Assembly: GCA_021405325.1 (NCBI GenBank)
Contig: QWII01000187.1
Location: 1 to 8,250 of the forward strand
Length of the DNA: 8,250 nt
Direction of reading: 5' to 3'
Source: Caldilinea sp. CFX5
GTDB taxonomy: Bacteria > Chloroflexota > Anaerolineae > Caldilineales > Caldilineaceae
Notes under the pieces: generated by a model
Seen by the model: only the letters and a program-made list of their open reading frames with translations
Databases searched by the model: none
What the model was told of the DNA's origin: nothing
Translations under genes and position numbers: made by a program
Part shown: one piece after another, positions 1 to 6,270 of the stretch
Layout of the letters: each line of letters starts with the position of its first letter
How positions within the stretch are numbered: the stretch's first letter is position 1

Positions 1-386
1 TGGTGGAAATGGTCGCCAAACGGGGCAAGCCGCTGGGCTTGTTGCTCAATGAATTGATGGCCGCGCCCGATGTCGGCCCCTTCCACTATGCCCGCCTTGA
101 CCAGACTGTGCAGCCTTTCAAGAAGAAGACGCTGGTCGCCGGTCTCATGGGCGCGTTGCCCACTGCCTTGGCTGATCAACCCCTGGCCAAGGCCAGTGAC
201 AATGACGGCGTTAAATATATTCTAGCGGATAACAGTTGGCTCTTGATCCGCCCCAGCGGCACCGAACCGGTGCTGCGCATCTACGCCGAAAGCCGCAGCG
301 AAGCGCAGGTGCAAAGCTTGCTCAAACAGGGTGCTGTGCTGGCCCAACAACAGTTGCAACAACTTACATTGGAAAAAGTCGCGTAG
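1..386 (+). CDS. Phosphoglucomutase/phosphomannomutase family protein, C-terminal part (5' end outside window)
   Basis: The last ~127 residues of an alpha-D-phosphohexomutase, which interconverts hexose 1- and 6-phosphates in the cytoplasm through a phosphoserine enzyme. The visible part holds the end of domain 3 and domain 4. The phosphate-binding loop RPSGTEP, the family hallmark that grips the substrate phosphate, lies at residues 83-89 of the visible portion, preceded by a DNDGVKY segment typical of the family. The catalytic serine and metal loop lie upstream of the window, so glucose versus mannose preference cannot be judged. The reading frame is open to the left edge, and GTG at position 3 is internal, not a start. 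The final codons (Val-Ala-stop) are formed by the first octamer of the adjacent repeat array, so the repeat supplies the TAG stop. Family assignment is firm; exact substrate is unknown. Confidence 0.9.
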   Translation, partial: VEMVAKRGKPLGLLLNELMAAPDVGPFHYARLDQTVQPFKKKTLVAGLMGALPTALADQPLAKASDNDGVKYILADNSWLLIRPSGTEPVLRIYAESRSEAQVQSLLKQGAVLAQQQLQQLTLEKVA

Positions 387-571
387 TCGCGTGGTCGTGT
401 GGTCATGTGGTCGCGTGGTCGTGTAGTCGCGTAGTCGCGTAGTCGCGTAGTCGCGTAGTCGGCTGCTTGATTCACCTACCGTCTTTCTACTCAGCCGACC
501 ATGCGACTACGCGACTACACGACTACACGACTACACGACTACACGACTACACGACTACGCGACTACGCGAC
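378..571. repeat. Inverted array of 8-nt tandem repeats (unit near GTCGCGTA)
   Basis: The left arm (378-461) has ten head-to-tail octamers close to GTCGCGTA plus a partial GTCG. The right arm (504-571) has eight octamers close to CGACTACA/G plus a partial CGAC, the reverse complement of the left unit. A short extra stem, GTCGGCTG (458-465) with CAGCCGAC (492-499), closes the loop around an A/T-richer centre. Left units mostly carry C where the complement of the right units mostly carries T. A + strand transcript would therefore have one C-A mismatch per octamer, while a - strand transcript would have G-U wobbles. The array starts inside the phosphohexomutase stop region and ends 25 nt before the oligopeptidase start. 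It may act as a terminator or mRNA-stabilising hairpin, but there is no T-run after it. There are no spacers, so it is not CRISPR. Confidence 0.9.
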
Positions 572-596
572 CTATTTACAGAAACGGCAGACCATC

Positions 597-2657
597 ATGA
601 CCACAACGACTCCATTGCCCACCCCGCCCGTTGCCGCCAAACAGCCCAAGCGGATTGAAGCGCAGGGTGACGTGCGCATTGACGACTACTTCTGGCTGCG
701 GGAACGGGAAAATCCAGCGGTGCGCGCCTATCTCGAAGCGGAAAATGCGTATCTGAATACCGTTATGGCGCACACGGCGGAGCTGCAAGCCACCCTCTTC
801 CAAGAGCTACGGGGCCGCATTCAGGAACGCGACGACTCGGTGCCCGAACCGATTGACGACTACTTCTACTATCACCGTTTTGAAGAGGGTAAACAATACC
901 CCATCTTTTGCCGGAAACAGGGCAGCCTGGATCAAGCCGAGGAAATTCTACTCGATCAGAACGAAGTGGCCGCCGGTCATGACTTCTGTGAGTTAGGCGT
1001 TTATGCGATTAGCCCTAACCATCGCTTGTTGGCCTTCTCGGTCGATTATGAAGGCAATGAACGCTTTGTCCTGCAGGTCAAAAACTTGGCAACGGGCGAA
1101 CTGCTCCCCGACGCCATCCCCGAAACCTTCTATAGCGTTGTCTGGGCCGCCGACAACGCCACGCTCTTTTATAACAAACAGGATGCTTCCTGGCGCCCTT
1201 ATAAAGTTTTTCGTCACCGCTTGGGTGAGGATCCGGCGCAAGATGCCCTGGTGATGCATGAAGCGGATGATGCCTATTGGCTGATGATCGGGAAGAGCAA
1301 AGACCAGCAGTACATTCTGCTCGATCTCCATAGTTCGACCACCAAAGAGGTCTGGTTTATTCCCGCCGACCAGCCGACCGCGGCGCCGACGGTGATTCAC
1401 CCGCGTGAACACAAGCTGGAATATAGCGTCGAACATCACAGCGGTCGTTTCTTGATCACCACCAACTGGGAAGCGGAGAATTTTCGCGTCATGACCGCGC
1501 CGGTCGCGACGCCGGGGAAAGCGCACTGGCGTGAACGCCTGCCCTATCGCGCGACCGTGAAAGTCGATGGGGTTGAACCCTTTGTTAACCATCTAGTGGT
1601 ACATGAACGGGAAGCGGGGCTGCGTCAACTGCGCATCGTCGATCTGCGCACCAACGCCGAGCATATTGTGAAATCGCCGGAGCCGGCCTATACCTACGGT
1701 CGCCACGCCAACCCTGATTTCAATAGCAACCGGCTGCGTTTCACCTACACTTCGTTGACCACGCCGAACACCATCTATGACTACAACATGGATACGCAAA
1801 CGCGGGAGCTAAAGAAGCAAGAGCCGGTGCTGGGTGGCTACGATGCCGACCAATATGAAACCTTGCGCCTTCACGCCACCGCGCGCGACGGAACGCTAGT
1901 GCCGCTCTCCGTAGTACGGCGCAAGGATGCGCCCGCGGATCAACCGCTGCCGATGTTGCTCTATGGCTACGGTTCTTACGGTTCCACCAGCGAACCAGCC
2001 TTCAACGCCAGCCGCATCAGTTTGCTGGATCGCGGTATGGCCTTTGCCATTGCCCATATTCGCGGCGGCGGTGAGATGGGTCGCCAATGGTATCTCCAGG
2101 GCAAACTGCTTCACAAGCGAAACACCTTCACCGATTTCATCGATTGCGCCCAATATCTGGTGGATAACGGCTACACGGCGCCGGATCGCCTGACGGCCAT
2201 GGGGCGCAGCGCCGGCGGTTTGTTGATGGGCGCTGTCGTCAATCTGCGCCCCGATCTCTTCAAAGCGGTGATCGCCGGCGTCCCCTTTGTCGATGTGATG
2301 AACACCGTCCTTGATCCGACCATCCCCTTGACCGTCATTGAGTGGGAAGAATGGGGCAATCCTAACCAGCCGGATGAATACGCCTATATGCGCACCTACT
2401 CGCCCTATGACAACCTGGCAGCCAAAGCCTACCCCCACATTCTCGCCACCGCCGGTTTTAATGATTCCCGCGTTCAATATTGGGAACCCGCCAAATGGGT
2501 CGCCAAATTGCGCACGCTTAAAACTGATAACAATCGCTTACTGCTCAAAACCAACATGGGCGCCGGCCATAGCGGCGCGTCCGGTCGCTTTGATTATCTC
2601 AAGGAGACGGCCTTTGAATATGCCTTTTTGTTGGATGCATTAGGGTTGGGTGGGTGA
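597..2657 (+). CDS. ptrB: Oligopeptidase B (S9A prolyl oligopeptidase family)
   Basis: A cytoplasmic serine peptidase that cleaves short peptides after Arg or Lys. The product is 686 aa, the length I recall for the E. coli enzyme. An N-terminal seven-bladed propeller gates a C-terminal alpha/beta-hydrolase domain. The triad is visible: Ser538 in GRSAGG, Asp623 in FNDSRVQYWEP and His658 in GAGHSGASGRF, with 85- and 35-residue spacing as in E. coli (532/617/652). Glu582 and Glu584 in IEWEEWGNP match Glu576 and Glu578, known in Salmonella OpdB for P1 basic specificity. The Asp460/Asp462 pair linked to P2 binding aligns with Glu466 and Ala468 (SEPAF), so that subsite looks altered. The frame is open further upstream, but those 32 codons (from 501) translate the octamer repeat. 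ATG 597 begins where family homology can start, although no strong Shine-Dalgarno precedes it. The TGA stop lies in the next inverted repeat. Confidence 0.95.
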   Translation: MTTTTPLPTPPVAAKQPKRIEAQGDVRIDDYFWLRERENPAVRAYLEAENAYLNTVMAHTAELQATLFQELRGRIQERDDSVPEPIDDYFYYHRFEEGKQYPIFCRKQGSLDQAEEILLDQNEVAAGHDFCELGVYAISPNHRLLAFSVDYEGNERFVLQVKNLATGELLPDAIPETFYSVVWAADNATLFYNKQDASWRPYKVFRHRLGEDPAQDALVMHEADDAYWLMIGKSKDQQYILLDLHSSTTKEVWFIPADQPTAAPTVIHPREHKLEYSVEHHSGRFLITTNWEAENFRVMTAPVATPGKAHWRERLPYRATVKVDGVEPFVNHLVVHEREAGLRQLRIVDLRTNAEHIVKSPEPAYTYGRHANPDFNSNRLRFTYTSLTTPNTIYDYNMDTQTRELKKQEPVLGGYDADQYETLRLHATARDGTLVPLSVVRRKDAPADQPLPMLLYGYGSYGSTSEPAFNASRISLLDRGMAFAIAHIRGGGEMGRQWYLQGKLLHKRNTFTDFIDCAQYLVDNGYTAPDRLTAMGRSAGGLLMGAVVNLRPDLFKAVIAGVPFVDVMNTVLDPTIPLTVIEWEEWGNPNQPDEYAYMRTYSPYDNLAAKAYPHILATAGFNDSRVQYWEPAKWVAKLRTLKTDNNRLLLKTNMGAGHSGASGRFDYLKETAFEYAFLLDALGLGG

Positions 2658-2813
2658 CAGACACGGATTTAGGGGCGCAGATTGATCAACAAAGGCAGCT
2701 ACCGCTCGTAGCCGGTCCGTGACCGGCGCTTGGGACGCCGGTCACGGACCGGCTACGAGCGGGTTGAAGCATTACAATAAAAATCCGCGCCCCCTAAATC
2801 CGCGTCTGTCACC
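2653..2813. repeat. Nested inverted repeat between convergent genes
   Basis: The outer arms at 2653-2683 and 2781-2813 begin GGTGACAGAC when each is read inward. They match along their length with two mismatches and a one-base indel. They enclose a separate perfect hairpin with 27-nt arms (2702-2728 and 2736-2762) around a 7-nt loop. The TGA stops of both convergent genes (2655-2657 on +, 2811-2809 on -) are the same TGA at the tip of each outer arm. This could be a bidirectional transcription-ending structure or a small MITE-like element. I see no target-site duplication in the flanks, and no clear T-run follows the stem on either strand. The A/T-richer segments between the inner and outer arms do not pair. 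Confidence 0.85.
2702..2762. repeat. Perfect 27-bp-arm hairpin (inner part of nested repeat)
   Basis: The arms 2702-2728 and 2736-2762 are exact reverse complements, with the loop cttggga at 2729-2735. The arm contains GTAGCCGGTCCGTGACCGGC, which itself holds a smaller palindrome (CCGGTCCGTGACCGG). A perfect, GC-rich stem of this length suggests a dispersed REP-like element or a strong RNA hairpin serving both convergent transcripts. Copy number in the genome cannot be seen from here. Confidence 0.85.
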
Positions 2814-3474
2814 GCAATTTTTTCAACTTGAGGTCATTGGGGCCTAAGGGTGCGCCCGGTTCAATCGTTGGCACCGCCGGTTCGGTCGTTGCTTGACCGC
2901 TCAACAGGGCGACCAAATTTTGCTTCGTCGCCTCATCGGAACTGGCATCACCGCGCAGCCAGTTGATAACCGCCCGCAACGCCTTGCGATCTGCCACGGT
3001 GAGCTTTTTGTAGTTGTCCGCAACCTTGTCGAGCAGGGCGTTAAGCGCCGCGTCGCTCACCATGCCGCCGATGAGGGGTGTTTTGCTGGCAAGCATCACC
3101 ATCAACGCATCGCGCAAAATCTCCACCCCTTCTTGTTGGATCAGGACGGTGGCCCCACGCGTGAAATCGCCAGCGGTGTAACTTTCCCCGGCTAATTTGG
3201 TCAGATCGCTTCTAAGGGAGGCCGTTGAACGTTTGGCGTTAGTGGTGGTGCGTCTGCGGCGGGCCGTGCTGGAAGTGGTTGAACTGCTCTTACGGGTGGC
3301 GGCTTTCTTGGTTGTCGTTTTTTTCGCTGTGGCCTTTTGGGTGGTCGCCTTTTTGGTGGCGCTCTTCTTGGCCGCACTTTTTGTCGTCGATGACTTGCGC
3401 GTCCGCTTCTTCGTGGTCAAGGCGGAAGCAAGATCAGCGCCGCTTTGGGTTGAGCTATCACTGGCAGCAGACAC
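2809..3474 (-). CDS. Hypothetical protein with histone H1-like Lys/Ala/Thr-rich N-terminus
   Basis: A 221-aa protein of unknown function. Residues about 22-83 form a low-complexity basic tail rich in Lys, Ala, Thr, Ser and Arg, with repeats such as KKATTQKATAKKTTTKKAA. It resembles eukaryotic H1 C-terminal tails and the tails of some bacterial nucleoid proteins. Residues about 86-192 look like a compact helical domain that I do not recognise, followed by a Pro-rich linker and a basic end (KLKKLR). There is no signal peptide or membrane segment. By inference the tail binds DNA or RNA non-specifically. GTG 3474 is chosen as start because AAAGGAG sits 6 nt upstream. An earlier in-frame GTG (3510) falls inside a hairpin and lacks such a site. 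The gene follows the propeller gene by 68 nt on the same strand. The stop lies in the nested inverted repeat shared with the convergent oligopeptidase gene. Confidence 0.75.
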   Translation of the reverse strand: MSAASDSSTQSGADLASALTTKKRTRKSSTTKSAAKKSATKKATTQKATAKKTTTKKAATRKSSSTTSSTARRRRTTTNAKRSTASLRSDLTKLAGESYTAGDFTRGATVLIQQEGVEILRDALMVMLASKTPLIGGMVSDAALNALLDKVADNYKKLTVADRKALRAVINWLRGDASSDEATKQNLVALLSGQATTEPAVPTIEPGAPLGPNDLKLKKLR

Positions 3475-3480
3475 GCAACA

Positions 3481-3487
3481 CTCCTTT
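3481..3487 (-). promoter_or_regulatory. Shine-Dalgarno site deciding the start of the H1-like gene
   Basis: On the - strand this reads AAAGGAG, 6 nt before GTG 3474-3472. It is one of only two strong ribosome-binding sites visible in the window. It supports the GTG at 3474 over the longer reading frame beginning at 3510. Confidence 0.75.
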
Positions 3488-3494
3488 GCATTCC

Positions 3495-3534
3495 AGCTTC
3501 GTAGGGGCACGAACTATCGTGCTCCTACGAAGCT
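3495..3534. repeat. 18-bp-arm hairpin (REP-like, TAGGGGCACGA type)
   Basis: The arms 3495-3512 and 3517-3534 are reverse complements except for one position, which would be a G-U or C-A pair in RNA. The loop is acta. The hairpin lies between the stop of the propeller gene (3543) and the Shine-Dalgarno of the H1-like gene (3487), so it could attenuate or process a read-through message. The core GTAGGGGCACGA resembles dispersed palindromes I associate with Chloroflexota and cyanobacterial genomes. That link is from memory and is not tested here. No T-run follows on either strand. Confidence 0.8.
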
Positions 3535-3542
3535 ACTACTGT

Positions 3543-4391
3543 TTACCCCAACAAGCCGTCATCCAATAACGTTGCCCCATCCTCGCCGCCGGCCCAAATG
3601 CCTTGCTCGGTGCGGAAAAGGGTCAACGCCGGTCGGCTGCCGGGGACGGCGCGCCAGCTTTGCCCATCCGCCGAACGCCAGAGGCCGCTTTCATCACTGA
3701 GGAGCCAGCCCTTGGCGGTACTCGTGAGCGCATCGACCCGTTGCGGTCCATTGGCGACTGGGTTGAAAGTGCGGCCGCTATCGGTCGAGCGCCAGAGACC
3801 CAGCGACTCGGTGCCGGCCAAGACCAAACCAGTCTGGTGGAAATCGGGCGCCAGGGCAATGACTTGGACAACGCCATCCAGCCCTTCGCTCCGCTTCCAG
3901 CCCCGCCCACCATTAGGGGAGCGATAGACGCCCGTTTCGGTGCCGGCAAAGACGACTTCCCAGCGCGGCCACGCCTCTGCCGGCGCCGGCGGCGCCCAAG
4001 CGATGGTGAGGACCGTATAATCCTGCAACCCAAAATTGCAGACCGTCCAACTGTGGCCGCGATTGTGAGAGCGCAAAATGCCGCCGCCGGCGCTACCGGC
4101 CAACAACACGCCTGTCTCCGTGACAGTCGGGTCAGGGGCAATGCAGAGGACGCCCGTCTCCACCCCGTCCATCCACGACGCTTGCCAGTTGCCGCCGGCA
4201 TTCAGGCTAAAGGCCGTGCCGTGCGGCATCCCGCCCACCAAAATGCGCTCGCCGTCGCTCCCGCAACAGGCGAGTTCCGCCTCCGGCTGCGGCACCGGCT
4301 CCAGGCCATGACCGTTGAGCCGATACAGCCCCTCCGGCCCCGCCGCCCACAAGTGATTTTCTACTTTGGCAAATGACAAAATAATCGGCAT
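3543..4391 (-). CDS. Asp-box (BNR-like) beta-propeller protein
   Basis: A 282-aa repeat protein with at least five Asp-box-like motifs (S-x-D/N-x-G-x-x-W type) at residues about 62-69 (SLNAGGNW), 108-115 (SHNRGHSW), 158-165 (SPNGGRGW), 202-209 (STDSGRTF) and 240-246 (SADGQSW). Between them are recurring strands such as VLLAGSAGGGILRS, VVFAGTETGVYRS and LVLAGTESLGLWRS. This is the pattern of sialidase, sortilin and Ycf48-like propellers, where Asp boxes stabilise blade turns and are not catalytic. There is no signal peptide, so the protein is probably cytoplasmic, unlike many secreted relatives. The substrate or partner is unknown. I see no sialidase arginine triad and would not call it an enzyme. 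ATG 4391 is the first start in frame; no clear Shine-Dalgarno precedes it. It lies downstream of the chaperonin, separated by an octamer hairpin. Confidence 0.8.
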   Translation of the reverse strand: MPIILSFAKVENHLWAAGPEGLYRLNGHGLEPVPQPEAELACCGSDGERILVGGMPHGTAFSLNAGGNWQASWMDGVETGVLCIAPDPTVTETGVLLAGSAGGGILRSHNRGHSWTVCNFGLQDYTVLTIAWAPPAPAEAWPRWEVVFAGTETGVYRSPNGGRGWKRSEGLDGVVQVIALAPDFHQTGLVLAGTESLGLWRSTDSGRTFNPVANGPQRVDALTSTAKGWLLSDESGLWRSADGQSWRAVPGSRPALTLFRTEQGIWAGGEDGATLLDDGLLG

Positions 4392-4434
4392 AGGTTTTTC
4401 TATTTGGAATCGTGAACAAATTTGGTATTCGTTA

Positions 4435-4509
4435 GAGATTAAGAGATTGAGAGATTGAGAGATTATTGGACTGAATCTCTCAATCTCTCAATCTCTTAAT
4501 CCCTTTTTT
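4435..4509 (+). terminator. Octamer-repeat hairpin with T6 tail (intrinsic-terminator form on + strand)
   Basis: The hexamer GAGATT begins at 4435, 4443, 4451 and 4459, an exact 8-nt period. AATCTC-type complements begin at 4474, 4482, 4490 and 4498. The perfect stem is 28 bp (4437-4464 with 4474-4501) around a 9-nt loop, followed by CC and TTTTTT at 4504-4509. In form this is an intrinsic terminator for + strand transcription. Yet both flanking genes are on the - strand, and no T-run follows the stem in that direction. The T-run overlaps the TAA stop of the chaperonin gene. It may block antisense transcription into the chaperonin gene, or act as a processing or 3'-stabilising hairpin for it. 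Confidence 0.7.
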
Positions 4510-6139
4510 AGTCTGGCTGCAAACTCTCTTTCGGTTTGCGGTGGTAGACAATCGCATCGGTCGAGAGCGCCATCATGGCGCCGCTGGCGGCAATGTGGAT
4601 CATCTGGGCGACCACATCGGTGACATCGAGTACGCCGCCGGCAAAAGCATCGACCACACGATGGCGCACGGCGTCATAGGTGGCGGTGGGGCCAATGTCG
4701 CGAATCTTTTGCATAAAGACTTTGGGCGCACTCTCGCCCGAATTGACGATGATCTGTTCCAGGGGTGCGGCCAGGGCGATGGCCAGCAAGCGCAACCCTT
4801 GCGCCACATGTTCGTCCGCCTCGCGATCCGCCGCCGCGTGGAGCGCCGGAATACAGTGGAAGAGCGCTGCGCCGCCGCCGGCCACGACCCCACCCCGTTG
4901 CGCCGCTGACAAAACTTTGAACGAACGTTCGGCCTGCGCTTCGCGCACCGAGCGTTCATTCTTGCCGTGTGCGCCGATCTTCAACTCACCGACGCCGCCG
5001 GTCAAGGCGCCCAGCCGTTTAATGTGCTTGGGGCGATCTTCGGCATCCAGGGGCAGTTCGACAATGTGTTGGCGCAGACGGGCGACTTCACTCTGCACTT
5101 CCGCCCGTTTATTCTCCGGCGCCACGACCACAACGCTGTTATTGGCAAACTCAACCCGTTGGGCGCTCCCCAGATCGCCGGGCCGGGCATTCGCACTGCT
5201 CCGATCTTGTTTGTCGCCCAGGATGGTCGCGCCGGTCAACAAGGCCACATCGGCAAAGGCCCAGCGCAGTTCATCGCCCACCGGCTTGAGCTTAACCGCC
5301 AGGGTCGAAAGCTTTTTCTTCTCCGCCGGCGCCTGCTGGTTGGCGACCAGCGCACCCAACGCTTCGCCACTAACATCGGAGGCAATGATCACCAGGGCTT
5401 TGAAGCCCCGTTCCACCGCCGCTTCCATTAGCGGCAAGACCTGATCGGTGGTGGTCAACCGTTGCTCGACAATGGCAACGGCCGGTGCGGTCAATAAGGC
5501 GCGCTTCTGATCAGGCTGGGTGTAGAAGTACATGCTGCGGATCTCAGCGCCATAGTGCGCGCCGGCAATGTAACGCCGCTGGAGGTAGGGCGCGACAAAC
5601 TTTTCGATGACCACATGGGCGTCCGGGCCAAGCAGATAACTCATTTCGCCCAGCACCGCCGACAAGGCGTCATCTTTGGTGATAGTGCGCGCCACTGAAG
5701 CTAGATCGGTTTCGCCGCTAATGGCCCGCGCCTGCGCCCGCAGCGCTTCGTGGACAACTTTGACCCCGGCTTCTACGCCACGCGCCATGCGCATGGAGTT
5801 AAAACCGGCGTTGCCCAGCCGAACGCCTTCGCGGTAGATGGCACGGGCGATCACGGCCGCCGTGGCGCCGCCGTCGCCGGCGCGCTGACCGACCCGCCAG
5901 ATTAGGCTGCGCATCACCATGGCGCCGATGTCTTTGCGGGGGTGGCCTAAACTGATGATGCGCCGCACAATGGTGGACGCATCGTCCAACAATTCGACCC
6001 GATTGCCGGCGGTGGGTCCGCTGGCAACCGCGCCGCCATTTGGCCCCAAGGTCGGGGCCAGGAGATCGGCAATCAGATTGATGCCGACCATAATATCGCG
6101 TTGCGTAGTCGGTGGACCGACAACTTGTGGTTTATTCAT
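4508..6139 (-). CDS. Divergent GroEL-like (group I) chaperonin paralogue
   Basis: A 543-aa homologue of GroEL/Cpn60, which folds proteins inside an ATP-driven double ring. From Met 6139, TLGP falls at residues 30-33, exactly as in GroEL, which favours this start. ATG 6205 would add 22 residues, and neither has a Shine-Dalgarno. Conserved features: TLGP, the AGDG loop (Asp89, GroEL Asp87), a likely Asp52 equivalent (LDDAS), GVVAGGG, and GVLD near the end (GroEL Asp495). Departures: TLGPKGR is TLGPNGG, GDGTTT is GDGGAT, KAPGFGD is LKPVGDE. Counting back from GVVAGGG, the hydrolytic Asp398 position is Arg405. The GGM tail is missing and no groES is adjacent. I infer a specialised paralogue with weak or no ATP hydrolysis that probably does not replace the main GroEL. 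No CIRCE operator is visible. The stop abuts the octamer hairpin. Confidence 0.85.
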   Translation of the reverse strand: MNKPQVVGPPTTQRDIMVGINLIADLLAPTLGPNGGAVASGPTAGNRVELLDDASTIVRRIISLGHPRKDIGAMVMRSLIWRVGQRAGDGGATAAVIARAIYREGVRLGNAGFNSMRMARGVEAGVKVVHEALRAQARAISGETDLASVARTITKDDALSAVLGEMSYLLGPDAHVVIEKFVAPYLQRRYIAGAHYGAEIRSMYFYTQPDQKRALLTAPAVAIVEQRLTTTDQVLPLMEAAVERGFKALVIIASDVSGEALGALVANQQAPAEKKKLSTLAVKLKPVGDELRWAFADVALLTGATILGDKQDRSSANARPGDLGSAQRVEFANNSVVVVAPENKRAEVQSEVARLRQHIVELPLDAEDRPKHIKRLGALTGGVGELKIGAHGKNERSVREAQAERSFKVLSAAQRGGVVAGGGAALFHCIPALHAAADREADEHVAQGLRLLAIALAAPLEQIIVNSGESAPKVFMQKIRDIGPTATYDAVRHRVVDAFAGGVLDVTDVVAQMIHIAASGAMMALSTDAIVYHRKPKESLQPD

Positions 6140-6270
6140 AAGCTCGATTGCGTTAACTTTGGAAAGTAATTGGATGTTCTGCCGATCGATGACCCGTAGC
6201 GCCATCGATCAGGCAAAAGAATCTGTAGCCAACCTAGTCTACACGAATTTTCATAGAAAGCCAAATCGAT

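Noticed and set aside
378..571. CRISPR-like direct repeats
   Set aside because: The repeats are 8 nt, contiguous, without spacers, and reverse orientation halfway. No cas gene is present.
467..658. Small proteins made of DYTTTRLH-type repeats, and the 5' extension of the oligopeptidase gene to 501
   Set aside because: These are translations of the octamer array in different frames. Family homology and the expected 686-aa length start at 597.
2653..2813. Insertion sequence
   Set aside because: The unit has no coding capacity and no visible target-site duplication, so at most it is a MITE-like or REP-like element.
3508..3510. GTG start adding 12 residues to the H1-like protein
   Set aside because: It lies inside the 18-bp-arm hairpin and has no Shine-Dalgarno, whereas GTG 3474 has AAAGGAG 6 nt upstream.
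3197..3700. Leu/Val-rich apparent membrane protein on the + strand
   Set aside because: It is the antisense of the Lys/Thr-rich tail of the H1-like gene, whose start has a good Shine-Dalgarno. The hydrophobic look comes from complementing Lys and Thr codons.
6236..6264. Promoter upstream of the chaperonin (TTGGCT, 17 bp, TAGACT on the - strand)
   Set aside because: Each box matches the consensus at only four of six positions, which occurs often by chance. Co-transcription with NamZ is just as likely.
6140..6270. CIRCE heat-shock operator before the chaperonin
   Set aside because: No TTAGCACTC/GAGTGCTAA pair, even degenerate, is visible.
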